DNA of 32,078 nt from Bermanella sp051277445 (GTDB lineage: Bacteria; Pseudomonadota; Gammaproteobacteria; Pseudomonadales; Oceanobacteraceae), in assembly GCA_051277445.1 (NCBI GenBank), contig JBNMQC010000012.1:1-32078 (forward strand), in the 5' to 3' direction. The notes beneath the pieces were generated by a model. The model did not search any database, was not told where the DNA came from, and saw only the letters and a program-made list of their open reading frames with translations. The translations under genes were made by a program, and so were the position numbers. Shown piece by piece: positions 1 to 8,555 of the stretch (the first letter of the stretch is position 1; every line of letters starts with the position of its first letter).

Positions 1-248
1 CACTCACGCAAGAAAGCAGGACCATTGTTATTCGCTGTGAAGACAAGGGCCCTGGCGTCAGCCCAGAGCAATTAGATGAGATATTTAAACCCTTTTATCG
101 CATTAGTGAAGCCAGGGAGCGCAGTAGCGGTGGCCATGGCTTAGGATTAGCAATTAGTAAACGGGCGATCGAACTGCATAACGGTAAGGTATTTGCTGAG
201 AATCAAGTGCCTAATGGCTTGTGCGTGACCCTATCTCTTCCCTTCTAG
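1..248 (+). CDS. Sensor histidine kinase, C-terminal fragment (CpxA-like)
   Basis: This is the 3' end of a gene that begins before the window; the open frame starts at base 3 and stops with TAG at 246-248, giving 81 residues. It carries the end of an HATPase domain: a G1-type box (DKGPGV), an F box (IFKPFYR) and a G2 box (GHGLGLAIS), which bind ATP for autophosphorylation of the kinase. The FKPFYRISEARERSSGG stretch resembles the matching part of CpxA-type envelope-stress kinases, which act in the inner membrane with an OmpR-family regulator. The partner, sensor domain and phosphorylated histidine lie outside the window, so the signal is unknown. The kinase family is certain; the CpxA-like assignment is an inference from this short stretch. 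Confidence 0.85.
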   Translation, partial: LTQESRTIVIRCEDKGPGVSPEQLDEIFKPFYRISEARERSSGGHGLGLAISKRAIELHNGKVFAENQVPNGLCVTLSLPF

Positions 249-335
249 TGGACACTTATGCCTTAACCTCTACAGAATCTCAGGTATACTCAGCGCGCGG
301 TTAAAATAATTTTCCATACCCGTTTTAGGTGTCAC

Positions 336-2687
336 ATGCTGCGTGTTTACTTTGTTTTATGCTTAGTTGTTCTCTTTTCTGCCTCTGCCCATGCCCGTCA
401 GTCTTGCGATTGGCCATTTCGCACCAGTGTGAACATAAAAGAAAACAGCGGCTCAAATTTAAGCGATTATCAGGTTAAATTAAACATTAATAGCAGCAGC
501 TTTGACTCACGTTACAACTGGAGCAGTGGGGGTGTTGACCTAAGAATCTTCGATTCAAATGACACCTCACCCTTAGAGTTTTGGATTGAGAACTGGAACC
601 AAGCCGCTAAAACCGCAACTGTATGGGTTCGATTTCCTGCCAGCGCCCCCTTAATTGCCAACGCTAATCGCAATATTTTCCTCTATTACGGAAATACCGC
701 CGCAACCGCTCTGGCTAATGTGCCGTTTACGTTTGTGGAGCCTGGCATCAAGTTTCATACTCGAAATGTGACCTCAAACCCCAATAGTTTCGCTAATGCA
801 CAAACCCTGTTTGAAAACAGTAACGACAATAATGGTAATTACGGTTGTACGTTTATTACAGACTTTACTGGCATCACCAACGGTGCGCTTTTTGGTGCAA
901 AGAACAACTTCATTGCCTACAGTGAGACTTACTTCGAGGTTGCACCGGGCGAAGCAGGCATATGGGAATTTCGTTATGGTGCCGACTTTGGCTGGGGCGG
1001 CGGCTTATATGTGAATAATACTAGCTTAGAAGAACAGTGGAGTGATGATCTCTGGTGGGCGAATAATTGGAACAACCCAGCCGAAATTCTACAAGGCAGC
1101 ATCTCATTACCAACGGGGTACCATAAGCTAGAGGTGATTGGCGGTGAACCCGGAAACGATGGCGGCATCACTGTTCAATTTAGAAAGCCAGGTGGTAATT
1201 GGACAACTTTTTCAACGAGTAATATTGATATTCGTTCACGAGCTTGCCCGGTTATTGTGCCCACAGTGACCTTCGGTGCCCATGATGTATGTGGACTGGA
1301 TCTGGCGTTACTCAGCACAACGCCATCATCAAATAATTGGGTTGTTGGCTCCACTCAAACCTTATCATTTAATGTGAAAAATAATGATGCACAAACAGAC
1401 CCTGCACAACCCAATACCCAAATATCAATCATATTACCCAGTGCGTTTACATTTGATGGCTTCAGCGGCAACAACTGGAGCTGCAGTGGTACCAGCACCC
1501 TGACTTGCAATTACTCACAAGTTTTAAGTGGCTCTCAGGATCTTACTTCCACTCTTAATATTACTGTGACTGCCGATAATGCAACACCAGGCAGCAGTAC
1601 CACCATTACAGCGAATACAAGTGGTACGGCTTTTGATACCGACTTAACTAACAACAGCCAGACATTCAGCATTAACTTTTTAACCAACAGTAGCCCGGCC
1701 AGTTGTACCAACCCTCAACAGGGCTTGCTGGTTAGTTTTTTTGATACCCAAGGTTATTCCCCCACGACCATTACTAATGCTGCTGAATATGAAGCCTTAG
1801 TTAATAACCGAGGTACCATGCCTTATCTAATGGGGCAAACCATTGTCTCGAATATCAATGGCTCAGGTAACCCTTTTGACCCCGATTTAGACGGGAATGG
1901 TAATCCTGATTATTTTCTAGGTGTTTTTACTGGCTATATTTATTTAGATTCCAGCGATCAAATAAGATTCGCAGTTGATGGTGATGATGCCATTGAAGCG
2001 CGAGTAAACGGTAGTATTGTAAGTGACTTTTATGGCGCACACGGGCCACAAGGCCAACCAGTGGATAGCAGTGCTCGCTTTACTTTAGGGCCAGGGTTTA
2101 TTCCAATTGAATTTCGTATTCAAGAAATTGCAGGCGGTGATGTATATACTTTTTATTGGAGTTTCGGTAACAGGTTTCAGCACGTCATTATTCCTAATTC
2201 TGCATTTTACCATTGCGCAGGTAATGCCGACATTCAACTGAACTCAACCATTCAGGTGATCAGTGACCCTATTAATTCATCCAATTTTAAAGCCATTCCC
2301 GGTGCCGTGATTCAACATACGGTTAACGCCAATAACATTGGTAACATCAGTACCGATATAAACAGTACTGTGTTGGTTCAAGCCATCGACGCTCAAAGCA
2401 CCATGTATGTGGGTGACTTATCAGCGGGCAGTCCCGTTATTTTTAATGATGGCGCAGGCAACCAAGCCAGTGGGCTTAGCTATACATTTAATGGGTTAAC
2501 CAATAACACAGATAGCTTAGCCTTTAGTACTGATGGCACTAACTTTAATTATGCTCCTGTGGCGGACACAGATGGCTATGATGCCAATATCACCCACTTC
2601 CGCTTAACACTTGGTGGGACGTTTAAACCCACATTTAATGGTAATACACCAACATTTAATTTTGTTTATCAAGTGAAAGTTGATTAG
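336..2687 (+). CDS. Secreted modular protein with DUF2341, DUF11-like and PA14-like regions
   Basis: A 783-residue exported protein. A signal peptide (hydrophobic residues about 4-18, cleavage after AHA near 20) is followed by a DUF2341 domain at about 24-125, recognised by the CDWPFRTSVNI start and the IFLYYGN motif. Residues about 130-310 form a Gly/Asn-rich region with a GYHKLEVIGG segment, about 320-445 look like a DUF11/CARDB beta-sandwich repeat, and about 455-630 look like a PA14-type carbohydrate-binding fold (VDGDDAIEARVNG). The remaining 150 residues are beta-rich. The layout recalls the MSHA-associated MshQ family and other surface or pilus-associated proteins, but I see no PEP-CTERM, LPXTG or transmembrane anchor. 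It is monocistronic: a gap separates it from the kinase upstream and a strong terminator follows. Function unknown; surface adhesion or glycan binding is inference. Confidence 0.75.
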   Translation: MLRVYFVLCLVVLFSASAHARQSCDWPFRTSVNIKENSGSNLSDYQVKLNINSSSFDSRYNWSSGGVDLRIFDSNDTSPLEFWIENWNQAAKTATVWVRFPASAPLIANANRNIFLYYGNTAATALANVPFTFVEPGIKFHTRNVTSNPNSFANAQTLFENSNDNNGNYGCTFITDFTGITNGALFGAKNNFIAYSETYFEVAPGEAGIWEFRYGADFGWGGGLYVNNTSLEEQWSDDLWWANNWNNPAEILQGSISLPTGYHKLEVIGGEPGNDGGITVQFRKPGGNWTTFSTSNIDIRSRACPVIVPTVTFGAHDVCGLDLALLSTTPSSNNWVVGSTQTLSFNVKNNDAQTDPAQPNTQISIILPSAFTFDGFSGNNWSCSGTSTLTCNYSQVLSGSQDLTSTLNITVTADNATPGSSTTITANTSGTAFDTDLTNNSQTFSINFLTNSSPASCTNPQQGLLVSFFDTQGYSPTTITNAAEYEALVNNRGTMPYLMGQTIVSNINGSGNPFDPDLDGNGNPDYFLGVFTGYIYLDSSDQIRFAVDGDDAIEARVNGSIVSDFYGAHGPQGQPVDSSARFTLGPGFIPIEFRIQEIAGGDVYTFYWSFGNRFQHVIIPNSAFYHCAGNADIQLNSTIQVISDPINSSNFKAIPGAVIQHTVNANNIGNISTDINSTVLVQAIDAQSTMYVGDLSAGSPVIFNDGAGNQASGLSYTFNGLTNNTDSLAFSTDGTNFNYAPVADTDGYDANITHFRLTLGGTFKPTFNGNTPTFNFVYQVKVD

Positions 2688-2701
2688 GCCCTATATATAC
2701 A

Positions 2702-2731
2702 AAAAGCCAGTTGATCACTCAACTGGCTTTT
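2702..2731. terminator. Bidirectional intrinsic terminator
   Basis: A perfect 13-bp stem (2702-2714 with 2719-2731) closes a 4-base loop. The stem ends are A-rich on the left and T-rich on the right, so it can terminate both the plus-strand DUF2341 gene and the minus-strand patatin gene, which converge here. Confidence 0.85.
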
Positions 2732-2764
2732 AAATATCACCGGTTCATTCTCTCGATAGCCGAG

Positions 2765-3814
2765 TTATAAAATTGTCTCAATTGGCTTAACGCAGCTAGC
2801 AAAATTGTCCTTTTCTAACTTCAAATGAAAGTCTTCTACTAATCCATCCGTGGCATTTATCACTGTGTGCCAATATTGCTCACGAGCATCATCGCTAAGC
2901 TTAGTAAAGTCCTTACGATCTGGAATCTTGCCATAAGGCAGTTTGCTGATGAACTCGTGACTCGGTGCCACCATGACCACATTATCAAAGTTCTTCGCTT
3001 TTGCTTTACGCCATGGGATACCCTTATCAAACCAGCCCGGTACGATTTTAGGGAAGAAGTGAGGGTAAAAAACCAAACCATCTTGCGCGGGAAATGGCCC
3101 TGCAAAATGGTAATCCACCATACCGCCATCCCAGTGCCAACGGTCTTTTCCGCCCAGCACCTTGGTTGGCTCTAACACCATAGGAATGGCACCAGAAGCC
3201 ACAAGTGCTTGTTTTAAATTGTTCACTGCCAGTTCAATCACCTCAGGGCGTTTATGGTAAGGCGCGTGACTGGCTTGATGTGAGATCAATACTCGCGGGT
3301 ACAATGCCTCAACAATTTTACTTGAAAATAAATTACCGGTGGCTGCAAACAACAAACCTAGTGCTTGGCTTATTGTATGTCGACCATTCATAAGTAAGCG
3401 ATTTCGCACCGCCACTATGTGTAATTTACGTAATGGGTTATCTACGATGTGTTGAGCTTGTTCATCACTAAACAGAGCTTCTAGTACTTTATCCACAAAT
3501 TCTGTGATTTCTGCTGGGCTTAACTTTTCATAACGTTGATTTAGGTATATTCGTTCAAACTGTTTAAAGCTGGTTAACGGATCCTTTTGTGCATGACATG
3601 CCATCCGCCATGAACCAATGCTGGAGCCCACTAAAGAAATAGATTGGCTCGCCTTTGGCAAAAAATGCTCCGCTAGGTATTGGTCTAAGCGCGATAGCAT
3701 TAACCATTTAGGGCCACCGCTTGCCCCAATCATTAACTGAATATCCTGAGGCGTTAACCCATGCTGTTTTATGTGTGATAAGGCTTTAGCCCCAGCTAAG
3801 ATTTCAATACTCAT
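2765..3814 (-). CDS. Patatin-like phospholipase family protein
   Basis: A 349-residue serine hydrolase of the patatin family, which cleaves acyl esters of phospholipids with a Ser-Asp dyad. The oxyanion-hole glycine motif is GASGGPKW at residues 30-37, the nucleophile elbow is G63-S-S65-I-G67 with Ser65 as nucleophile, and the dyad aspartate is Asp229 in the DGG motif. All three signatures are present and in the normal order, so the protein should be active. There is no signal peptide or membrane segment, so it is probably cytoplasmic or peripherally membrane-bound. It stands alone on the minus strand, and its downstream terminator is shared with the convergent gene. The precise substrate cannot be told from sequence; a triacylglycerol or wax-ester lipase role is also possible. 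Confidence 0.85.
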   Translation of the reverse strand: MSIEILAGAKALSHIKQHGLTPQDIQLMIGASGGPKWLMLSRLDQYLAEHFLPKASQSISLVGSSIGSWRMACHAQKDPLTSFKQFERIYLNQRYEKLSPAEITEFVDKVLEALFSDEQAQHIVDNPLRKLHIVAVRNRLLMNGRHTISQALGLLFAATGNLFSSKIVEALYPRVLISHQASHAPYHKRPEVIELAVNNLKQALVASGAIPMVLEPTKVLGGKDRWHWDGGMVDYHFAGPFPAQDGLVFYPHFFPKIVPGWFDKGIPWRKAKAKNFDNVVMVAPSHEFISKLPYGKIPDRKDFTKLSDDAREQYWHTVINATDGLVEDFHLKLEKDNFASCVKPIETIL

Positions 3815-4004
3815 AAGCCATTCTATTTATTATAAATGCCCCACATGGTGCCAAAGGCAGAGAATTGCGCAACCAGCAGGTCATCGGAGGGACGCAACAG
3901 TGTGTACTATAAAACAATGCAATCAAAATATGTAAAGTCTTGGGGAAATGGTCCGATAACTATCATAGGGCTAACGTAATGGTTCATATGCAGGAGCAAA
4001 GACC

Positions 4005-4211
4005 ATGTACACAGGAAAAAGTTATATTTTCACCACCGCTGTAGAGCAACAGGCTTTTCATGAAGGTCTAAAGGCCGCCGCTAGCAGCAACAACCCTTAC
4101 TCAGCATCTAATAGTCCACATGCGGCTCGTGCTTGGGGTAAGGGCAATGAATTGGCATTTCGATTAAATGCCCGTCTTGGGGTGCAATATCTAAATGCCG
4201 CAAAGGCTTAA
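4005..4211 (+). CDS. Small RMF/CrpP-like protein
   Basis: A 68-residue protein preceded by a clear ribosome-binding site (AGGAG eight bases before the ATG) and followed by a strong terminator, so it is an independent gene. Residues 14-47 match the spacing of the ribosome modulation factor superfamily: A17-x3-G21, then N30-P31-Y32, then W44-x2-G47, comparable to the A...G, CPY and W..G positions of Escherichia coli RMF. RMF binds the 30S subunit and drives 100S ribosome dimer formation in stationary phase; CrpP, a relative, is linked to ciprofloxacin resistance. This protein is less basic than RMF and lacks the Cys of the CPY motif. The homology is my pattern match over about 35 residues and should be treated as tentative; the gene itself is well supported. 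Confidence 0.6.
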   Translation: MYTGKSYIFTTAVEQQAFHEGLKAAASSNNPYSASNSPHAARAWGKGNELAFRLNARLGVQYLNAAKA

Positions 4212-4254
4212 CCGGAACAGTGCTCGATAGAAAGCATCTCACTGTATAGAGCCT

Positions 4255-4287
4255 AAAAAAAAGCCAAGCATCATGCTTGGCTTTTTT
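4255..4287. terminator. Bidirectional intrinsic terminator
   Basis: A 10-bp stem (4261-4270 with 4274-4283), extended by the A-run on the left and the T-run on the right. It serves the RMF-like gene on the plus strand and the chemoreceptor gene, which ends at 4290 on the minus strand. Confidence 0.85.
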
Positions 4288-4289
4288 GT

Positions 4290-5774
4290 TTAGATTTCAA
4301 ATATCTTGATATTGTCCTTCATTTTAACCGCCACATCTCGCACAGATTCGGATGCATCCTTCACCCCTTGCAGCCGCTCTGAGTTCGCTTGACTGAGTCC
4401 TTGCATGGCATTGGCATTTTCAGTCACACCTGCCAATACCGATTCTTGATCAGAAGTGGCTTGAGCAATGGATTGGTTCATTTGCAAAATCACATTCATG
4501 GCATTCACCACATTCATCAATTCTTGGTTTGTAGCATCACTATCGGCAATGCATTGCTGCATGGTGCTTTGGCTACTGGACATGTTATCCACCGTATCCT
4601 TGCTGGTGTGTTGTAAATTTTCAATCATGGTTTGAATTTCTTGCGTGCTATTTTGCGTTCTCGATGCAAGCGAACGCACTTCATCCGCCACCACGGCAAA
4701 ACCTCGTCCTTGCTCCCCTGCTCGGGCCGCCTCAATAGCAGCATTGAGTGCCAGTAAATTCGTTTGATCGGCAATATCTCGTATAACATCCAATACCGAA
4801 CCAATATTTTCACTGTCTTTTGCTAATTCAGAAATGGCCTTCATTGATTGATTAATTTGGCCATCCAGCGTATTCATATTGCGTTTTGTGCTGTCACTTT
4901 TTTCTGTACAACTTTTTACGGATGTTTGTGCATCACTGGACGACTGCAATGCTTGCCCCGCATTATCGGCAATGACCTGCATGGCTTGCGATAAATCATT
5001 AACGGCAGAGGCAATAGACTGAGACTCCGTCAATTGTTGTTGTAACTGCGCTGCATTTTTTTGTATGAGGTCTGCTAATACATAGCTGTCTTTATCGAGT
5101 GTCTCGCCATATGTACCTATGTTTTTAATCACACCTTGGGTTTGCTCAATCAGGCTATTAAATTTTTGACCAATGCTGCTGGAGGTCGCACAACGGCGCG
5201 TGAGGTTTAAATTTCCATCCTTACTAATTTCGGTGACGGTATCTTGTAAGTTCATACCCGATGCTTCTTTTTCATGCATGTTTTTCGACATAATCACCAA
5301 AACAATGGTTTCTACCACCACATACCCCGCGTGAAGAAACACAATTCCCCAGCCTTTATTGACATCATCCAATAAGAAAACCGGACTACCTTGAGTTTGC
5401 ATGTAAAACAGCCCCACGTGATGCACGGCTACCAAAGCCGCAGAGGCTACAATCGGCTTCCAATCATGGTAATAAAGCAGTAAGGCAAGGAAAGCAAAAA
5501 AGCCAAAGTGCATTTCAATCATGCCTTGGGCTTGGTTCACGTGCAGTGCTGTCAAAATCATTAAAGCCAATCCCATAAAAATACGGGTCATGGCTCGGCC
5601 AGTAAAAAGTTTCACTAATACGGTGGCAACAATAGCGGTGCCCACCCCAATAATGATGGCCTGACCCCAAGTGCCATGCCAGCCAGCAAGTGCCAAGCTG
5701 TAAGCGGAAGCGAGGTACACCACAAAGAGCATCGTTTTATCGGCCTTTTTGTAGTGTTCATATGCTAACTTCAT
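4290..5774 (-). CDS. Methyl-accepting chemotaxis protein with polytopic membrane sensor
   Basis: A 494-residue chemoreceptor. The first about 170 residues are hydrophobic, with roughly six membrane segments and no large periplasmic domain. This part is rich in histidine (HFGFF, YYHDWKP, VHHVG, LHAGY), a pattern I associate with a recurring gammaproteobacterial receptor class. I see no clear HAMP domain. Residues about 200-494 are the cytoplasmic coiled coil, with the canonical hairpin tip that contacts CheA and CheW (DQTNLLALNAAIEAARAGEQ region). The start is supported by AGGAGAGAG five bases upstream. It is the last gene of a minus-strand operon, 12 bases after the DUF6436-like gene, and ends at a terminator. 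The ligand is unknown; a membrane or energy-state signal is inference from the lack of a periplasmic domain. Confidence 0.9.
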   Translation of the reverse strand: MKLAYEHYKKADKTMLFVVYLASAYSLALAGWHGTWGQAIIIGVGTAIVATVLVKLFTGRAMTRIFMGLALMILTALHVNQAQGMIEMHFGFFAFLALLLYYHDWKPIVASAALVAVHHVGLFYMQTQGSPVFLLDDVNKGWGIVFLHAGYVVVETIVLVIMSKNMHEKEASGMNLQDTVTEISKDGNLNLTRRCATSSSIGQKFNSLIEQTQGVIKNIGTYGETLDKDSYVLADLIQKNAAQLQQQLTESQSIASAVNDLSQAMQVIADNAGQALQSSSDAQTSVKSCTEKSDSTKRNMNTLDGQINQSMKAISELAKDSENIGSVLDVIRDIADQTNLLALNAAIEAARAGEQGRGFAVVADEVRSLASRTQNSTQEIQTMIENLQHTSKDTVDNMSSSQSTMQQCIADSDATNQELMNVVNAMNVILQMNQSIAQATSDQESVLAGVTENANAMQGLSQANSERLQGVKDASESVRDVAVKMKDNIKIFEI

Positions 5775-5786
5775 GTTTACTCTCTC

Positions 5787-6299
5787 CTACCAAGGGCAAA
5801 AACAACCAAAGCCTTGATTGTTGATCCACTGCGGATTTTCTTGCTGCGCTAATTTACCTAGCACCATATCAATAAAGTCAAACCCCTCACCGCAGGACAT
5901 ACCGCTGCTGTAAGGGCCAAAATACGCTAATTCGCCATCTGCATCCCAGATCGCCACAGCCGGTGTCGCCGGGATCTTTAACCCTTTTAATACTGCGCTC
6001 TCAGGGCTGAGTACCGTTTGTTCCGTCCCCAATAAAATAGGGGCGATCTGTTTAACATGGGCCACTCGATAACGTTCACAGGGACAATCGTCATCTTTAA
6101 AATGCACAATAAGGGGGCGATTCCCCGCTTCTTTCTTCAGTATAGGATACAGTTCACGAATTGGCTGGGCGTCAAAGGAAATTAGCTGCTCGTTGTAATT
6201 ACCCCAGTGTCGATACTCAAACCACCACAAGGCGGCAACTGAGCTGCAAAACCAAAATAAAACGATCGCAACGAGGGCGAATGTATTGCTGGGCATCAT
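5787..6299 (-). CDS. Thioredoxin-like membrane-anchored protein (DUF6436-like)
   Basis: A 170-residue protein with one N-terminal membrane segment (about 7-26) and a thioredoxin-like fold outside. Residues 62-75 contain the beta-strand LIVHF followed by the active-site-like C72-P-C74, and a cis-proline loop is suggested by PATPAVAIWD. This resembles the DUF6436 family. The active site is C-x-C rather than the usual C-x2-C. Further cysteines lie in GMSCGEG and at the extreme C terminus (C166-F-C168). The start lies 2 bases after the cyclase stop and the stop lies 12 bases before the chemoreceptor start, so the three are almost certainly co-transcribed. A thiol redox or chaperone role in the periplasm is inference. 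Confidence 0.65.
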   Translation of the reverse strand: MMPSNTFALVAIVLFWFCSSVAALWWFEYRHWGNYNEQLISFDAQPIRELYPILKKEAGNRPLIVHFKDDDCPCERYRVAHVKQIAPILLGTEQTVLSPESAVLKGLKIPATPAVAIWDADGELAYFGPYSSGMSCGEGFDFIDMVLGKLAQQENPQWINNQGFGCFCPW

Positions 6300-6301
6300 G
6301 A

Positions 6302-8518
6302 TTACTTACTGGTATGACGGAACGTGCCGTCCCAATCTTGCGGTAAGGCCTGATTTTTTAAATCGGCAATCCGATCAATATACACCTCATATAATTTCAA
6401 AGGGTTTGATTCAAACAATTGTGTGAATGCATCATGGGCGGCTTGCCAATCTCGCTTTAGGTAAAGCCCATAAGCGGCATCGTAACGCTCAATTTCATCC
6501 ATAACCGTTTGCTCAACCTCTCCCTCTAACCCTAAAGGTTCATACACGCGAATGGCTTCTTCTTTGCCCTTCACTTGAATGCGATCCATGAATCGACAAA
6601 CAAAGCCTTCCAAGGAATCAAAGGTATCTTCACCGATTAAAATCTTTGCCCCATAGAATTTTGTAATACTTTCTAAGCGTGAGCCTAAATTTACGGCATC
6701 CCCAAGCACAGTGTAAGAGCGACGATAGCTGGACCCCATGTCTCCCACATTCATTAACCCCGTATTAACCCCTACGCCTATATTCACCTCAGGTAAGCCT
6801 TCTTTTTCAAACTCGATTTTAAGCGCCTCGGTAATGCGCTGCATATTTAATGCAGCTAAAACAGCGTTACCACGATGGTTAGGGTCATCCACTGGGGCAC
6901 CCCAAAATGCCATAACCATGTCGCCTACGTATTTATCTATGGTGCCATTGCGATCAAAAATTTCTTTGGTGATGGGTGTAAAGTAGCTGTTGAGCATGTG
7001 TTTCAATTCTTGTGCACTTAACGTTTCACTGATGTTGGTAAAGCTTCGAATATCACTAAACAACACCGTTAACTCTTTACTCTCCCCTGCAAAACTATAG
7101 GCGTCTGGGTCCGCCATCATTTTATCGATGTGAGCGGGTGGGACGTACTGATCAAACATCCCTTTCAACATCTTCTTGCTGGCGTTTTCTTTTAGGAATC
7201 CATCCGTAATGAATGTGGCGGTTAAAAATAAGGTTAAAATCACCGCCCCTGCCATGGGTAAATCTAACCCCATTGTCCAAAGGTAGCCGTTAAAACTGAT
7301 GACCATCGCAATGATAAAACTGCCGCCGATAAGCATCATACTCGGCCCTAACATGGGCAGTACTACAATCATAAAAATAGCGATTAAAAACAACTGTAAA
7401 AAAGTTGCCCCTGCTTGCCATTCTGGTTTTTGCGGAAAACCTCCACTTAACAGTGCTTGCAAAATATTGGCATGCACTTCCACCCCTGGGTATTGAGGTC
7501 CCATAGGTGTGCTGCGCAGATCCGAAAGTCCGATAGCCGATGTGCCCACCAATACAATGGCACCTTCTAACACACCAGGCTCTAGCTGATCGCGCAGTAC
7601 ATCAGTCGCCGAATAATACGGAAATGAAAACGCAGGGCCTTGATAAGGCACGGTGACAAAACCAGCAGGACTGGTCGGCGCAGGAAACTCACTGACCGCC
7701 ACATGGGTCATGGCTAAAACATCTCCCAGCTCAACCACCTGAGGATCAATGCTATCTAAAAACAAATAACGCATAGCGGCGCTCAACGCCAAGGACGGAT
7801 AAAGAGCATCACCATGTCGAATCAACAATGGTGCTCGGCGTACCGTGCCATCAAAATCAGGAAACATGGTCACAAAACCGCCACCACCCGCTTTGCTTTG
7901 CAAACTGGCTATATTCGCAGTGAAACCAGGGCGCTGAGTAACCACGAGATTATCCTGCCAGTCATTGGGGATTTGAAAAACCGGCGGGGGAAGTTGGCCG
8001 TTGCGATACTCCGCTTCATCCTGAAAGAAGAAACCCAGCACAACATCTTGCTGCTCAATGGCTTTGGCCATCACTTGGTCTGCATCCGCCATATTTTCAA
8101 TGAGTGACCAATCCTGCTGAGGGAGTTTATTAAACAGGGAATCTGGAACCGCACGGTTGATATGTTCTACTGGGTTCACTTCTTTTTCACTGAACACCAC
8201 ATCGAAGGCAATCACCAAAGCACCTGCCTCACCTAATTTATCAATCAAGTGTGCAATCTTTTGTCGACTCCACGGAAACCGCCCCTCGTTAATGATGGAG
8301 GTTTCATCTATATCGATGATGGCAATGTTATGGTCAGTTTGATCGCGTTTGGTGATGGGTAAAAAAAGATTGAAACGCAGATCATATAAGAGGTATTCGA
8401 TCCGCGTGAAAACAGAGGCACTTGAGCCCTGATTGAGCGCCGCTAATAGGATGAAGGTGGACACAACCGCCGCAAAAAGTCGTGTGCTGTGTTTAAATAA
8501 TTTTTTCGATAAGGCCAT
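6302..8518 (-). CDS. CHASE2-domain class III adenylate/guanylate cyclase
   Basis: About 738 residues from the ATG at 8518; a TTG at 8527 is a possible earlier start, and neither has a strong ribosome-binding site. One N-terminal membrane segment (about 14-32) leads into an extracytoplasmic CHASE2 sensor (about 40-340), followed by about three membrane segments (350-435) and a class III nucleotidyl cyclase domain (about 465-650). Metal-binding aspartates are in FSDIRSFT (near 485) and GDMVMAFWG (near 530); the purine-recognition lysine is in TIDKYVGD and the transition-state Asn/Arg pair in GDAVNLGSR (near 605). All key residues are present, so it should make cAMP, or less likely cGMP. A short TPR-like tail follows (YLKRDWQAAHDAF). 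It heads the tightly packed genes for a thioredoxin-like protein and a chemoreceptor. Confidence 0.9.
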   Translation of the reverse strand: MALSKKLFKHSTRLFAAVVSTFILLAALNQGSSASVFTRIEYLLYDLRFNLFLPITKRDQTDHNIAIIDIDETSIINEGRFPWSRQKIAHLIDKLGEAGALVIAFDVVFSEKEVNPVEHINRAVPDSLFNKLPQQDWSLIENMADADQVMAKAIEQQDVVLGFFFQDEAEYRNGQLPPPVFQIPNDWQDNLVVTQRPGFTANIASLQSKAGGGGFVTMFPDFDGTVRRAPLLIRHGDALYPSLALSAAMRYLFLDSIDPQVVELGDVLAMTHVAVSEFPAPTSPAGFVTVPYQGPAFSFPYYSATDVLRDQLEPGVLEGAIVLVGTSAIGLSDLRSTPMGPQYPGVEVHANILQALLSGGFPQKPEWQAGATFLQLFLIAIFMIVVLPMLGPSMMLIGGSFIIAMVISFNGYLWTMGLDLPMAGAVILTLFLTATFITDGFLKENASKKMLKGMFDQYVPPAHIDKMMADPDAYSFAGESKELTVLFSDIRSFTNISETLSAQELKHMLNSYFTPITKEIFDRNGTIDKYVGDMVMAFWGAPVDDPNHRGNAVLAALNMQRITEALKIEFEKEGLPEVNIGVGVNTGLMNVGDMGSSYRRSYTVLGDAVNLGSRLESITKFYGAKILIGEDTFDSLEGFVCRFMDRIQVKGKEEAIRVYEPLGLEGEVEQTVMDEIERYDAAYGLYLKRDWQAAHDAFTQLFESNPLKLYEVYIDRIADLKNQALPQDWDGTFRHTSK

Positions 8519-8555
8519 AACATTCAAGCATAGCCGTTTTCAAAAAAAGTGGGCG

